The notes under the pieces were generated by a model that was given only the letters and a program-made list of their open reading frames with translations, did not search any database and was not told the origin of the DNA. Shown here piece by piece: positions 63,388 through 64,000 of a DNA stretch of 64,000 bases. Origin of the DNA: Flavobacterium sp. N3904. GTDB taxonomy: Bacteria > Bacteroidota > Bacteroidia > Flavobacteriales > Flavobacteriaceae. The stretch lies in assembly GCF_025947305.1 (NCBI RefSeq), contig NZ_CP110009.1, positions 1,612,001 to 1,676,000 of the forward strand, given 5' to 3'. Position 1 is the first letter of the stretch. Each line of letters begins with the position of its first letter. Position numbers and translations under genes: made by a program.

Positions 63388-63444
63388 AAAAAATTCCAAA
63401 TACCAAATTAGATAAAATCTAACTTGGTATTTGGGATTTTTTTT
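63388..63444 (-). terminator. Hairpin with T-run in the mreB-mreC gap
   Basis: The left arm (63394-63406, core CCAAATACCAA) pairs with the right arm (63424-63436, core TTGGTATTTGG), 12 of 13 bases plus a wobble. Inner TTAGAT/ATCTAA adds to the stem. On the minus strand it is followed by T's (A's at 63388-63393), and on the plus strand T's at 63437-63444. It could end most mreB transcripts before mreC. Confidence 0.7.
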
Positions 63445-63449
63445 AGTTA

Positions 63450-64000
63450 CTATTTTATAAGAATGTTTTTGAACTTTGCTATATTCTTAAGTGCCATTCC
63501 AGTTCCTCTTACAACAGCTCTTAATGGATCTTCTGCAATATAAACGGGTAAGTCTGTTTTTTGAGAAATTCTTTTATCAAGTCCTCTCAACATTGAACCA
63601 CCACCTGCAAGATAGATACCTGTATTATAGATATCGGCAGCTAATTCTGGTGGAGTTTGAGATAAAGTTTCCATTACTGCATCTTCAATTCTTTGTATGG
63701 ATTTGTCTAATGCTTTAGCAATTTCTCTATAAGATACTTCAACCTGTTTTGGTTTTCCAGTCAATAAATCTCTTCCCTGAACAGACATATCTTCTGGAGG
63801 AGTTTCTAGATCTTCTATAGCTGCTCCAATTTGAATTTTTATTTTTTCAGCTGTACTTTCTCCAACAAATAAGTTGTGTTGCGTACGCATATAATACACA
63901 ATGTCATTTGTAAAAACATCACCTGCAATTTTCACAGATTTGTCACATACAATTCCACCTAATGCAATTACTGCAATTTCAGTCGTTCCACCACCTATAT
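63450..64000 (-). CDS. mreB: Rod shape-determining protein MreB (C-terminal part)
   Basis: Actin-like cytoskeletal protein that guides elongation. The reverse strand is open from the right edge to a stop at 63450; about 183 residues are seen. Visible motifs: IGGGTTEIAVIALGGIVCD (phosphate loop 2 of the actin fold), then KSVKIAGDVFTNDIVYYM and GIYLAGGGSMLRGLDKRI (adenosine-binding), ending ALKNIAKFKNILIK. It leads the cluster mreB-mreC-mreD-mrdA-rodA. The N-terminal half lies beyond the window. Confidence 0.96.
   Translation of the reverse strand, partial: IGGGTTEIAVIALGGIVCDKSVKIAGDVFTNDIVYYMRTQHNLFVGESTAEKIKIQIGAAIEDLETPPEDMSVQGRDLLTGKPKQVEVSYREIAKALDKSIQRIEDAVMETLSQTPPELAADIYNTGIYLAGGGSMLRGLDKRISQKTDLPVYIAEDPLRAVVRGTGMALKNIAKFKNILIK

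Noticed and set aside
1..64000. CRISPR arrays, prophage, integrases, insertion sequences, defence islands
   Set aside because: I saw no regularly spaced repeats, no transposase- or integrase-like proteins and no defence gene families. The nuclease at 58015 has an export signal and is not part of a defence cluster.

Overview
The window is an AT-rich chromosomal segment that looks like a member of the Flavobacteriaceae, most likely a Flavobacterium. The evidence is a SusC/RagA-type TonB receptor, -7 promoter boxes of the Bacteroidota type (TAnnTTTG), few recognisable Shine-Dalgarno sequences, A-rich leaders, a mevalonate route to isoprenoids, and a gene order typical of flavobacteria (coaX to ppiD; mreB-mreC-mreD-mrdA-rodA; surE-lpxB). 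I see no phage, integrase, insertion sequence, CRISPR array or rRNA, so most of the window reads as core genome.

Region 1 (1-15.1 kb) is a starch and maltodextrin locus. A SusC-like outer-membrane receptor (cut by the left edge) is divergent from a LacI-type regulator. The regulator is followed by an inner-membrane maltose-type MFS carrier, beta-phosphoglucomutase, a GH65 maltose phosphorylase, a SusA-like GH13 enzyme, a GH31 alpha-glucosidase and a second GH13 alpha-amylase. The logic is uptake by SusC, trimming in the periplasm, import of maltose, phosphorolysis to glucose and beta-glucose-1-phosphate, and isomerisation to glucose-6-phosphate. LacI-type boxes lie near susC and again upstream of a GH3 beta-glucosidase at 26 kb.

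Region 2 (15.1-32.5 kb) is mixed. It holds a glycerophosphodiesterase, a secreted protein with three NGPW repeats and a glycine-rich tail, a BaiN-type flavoprotein, TspO, a mevalonate cluster (mvaD, a lone antitoxin-like ORF, a GHMP kinase, a UbiA prenyltransferase), a pseudouridine synthase, the GH3 enzyme, and a MASE1-PAS histidine kinase overlapping a single-domain response regulator. tRNA-Phe closes this part.

Region 3 (32.6-50.6 kb) carries coaX, an outer-membrane protein, lptC, a CNNM/CorC protein and a PpiD-like foldase. It continues with a second mevalonate pair (HMG-CoA reductase and a GYDIA-type GHMP kinase), a peptide-use group (dipeptidyl peptidase IV and two POT transporters), a periplasmic thioredoxin-like protein and ComEC.

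Region 4 (50.6-64 kb) opens with a folded, GC-richer intergenic element that is a good candidate for a structured RNA. It continues with lpxB, surE, two tandem closely related C-terminal processing proteases, a nuclease lipoprotein, and the rod-shape cluster running off the right edge inside mreB.

No plainly new multi-gene system stands out. The observations most worth following are the structured intergenic element at 50.7 kb, the question of which GHMP kinase is phosphomevalonate kinase, the long inverted repeat inside the starch operon, the possible LacI boxes, and the tandem proteases.
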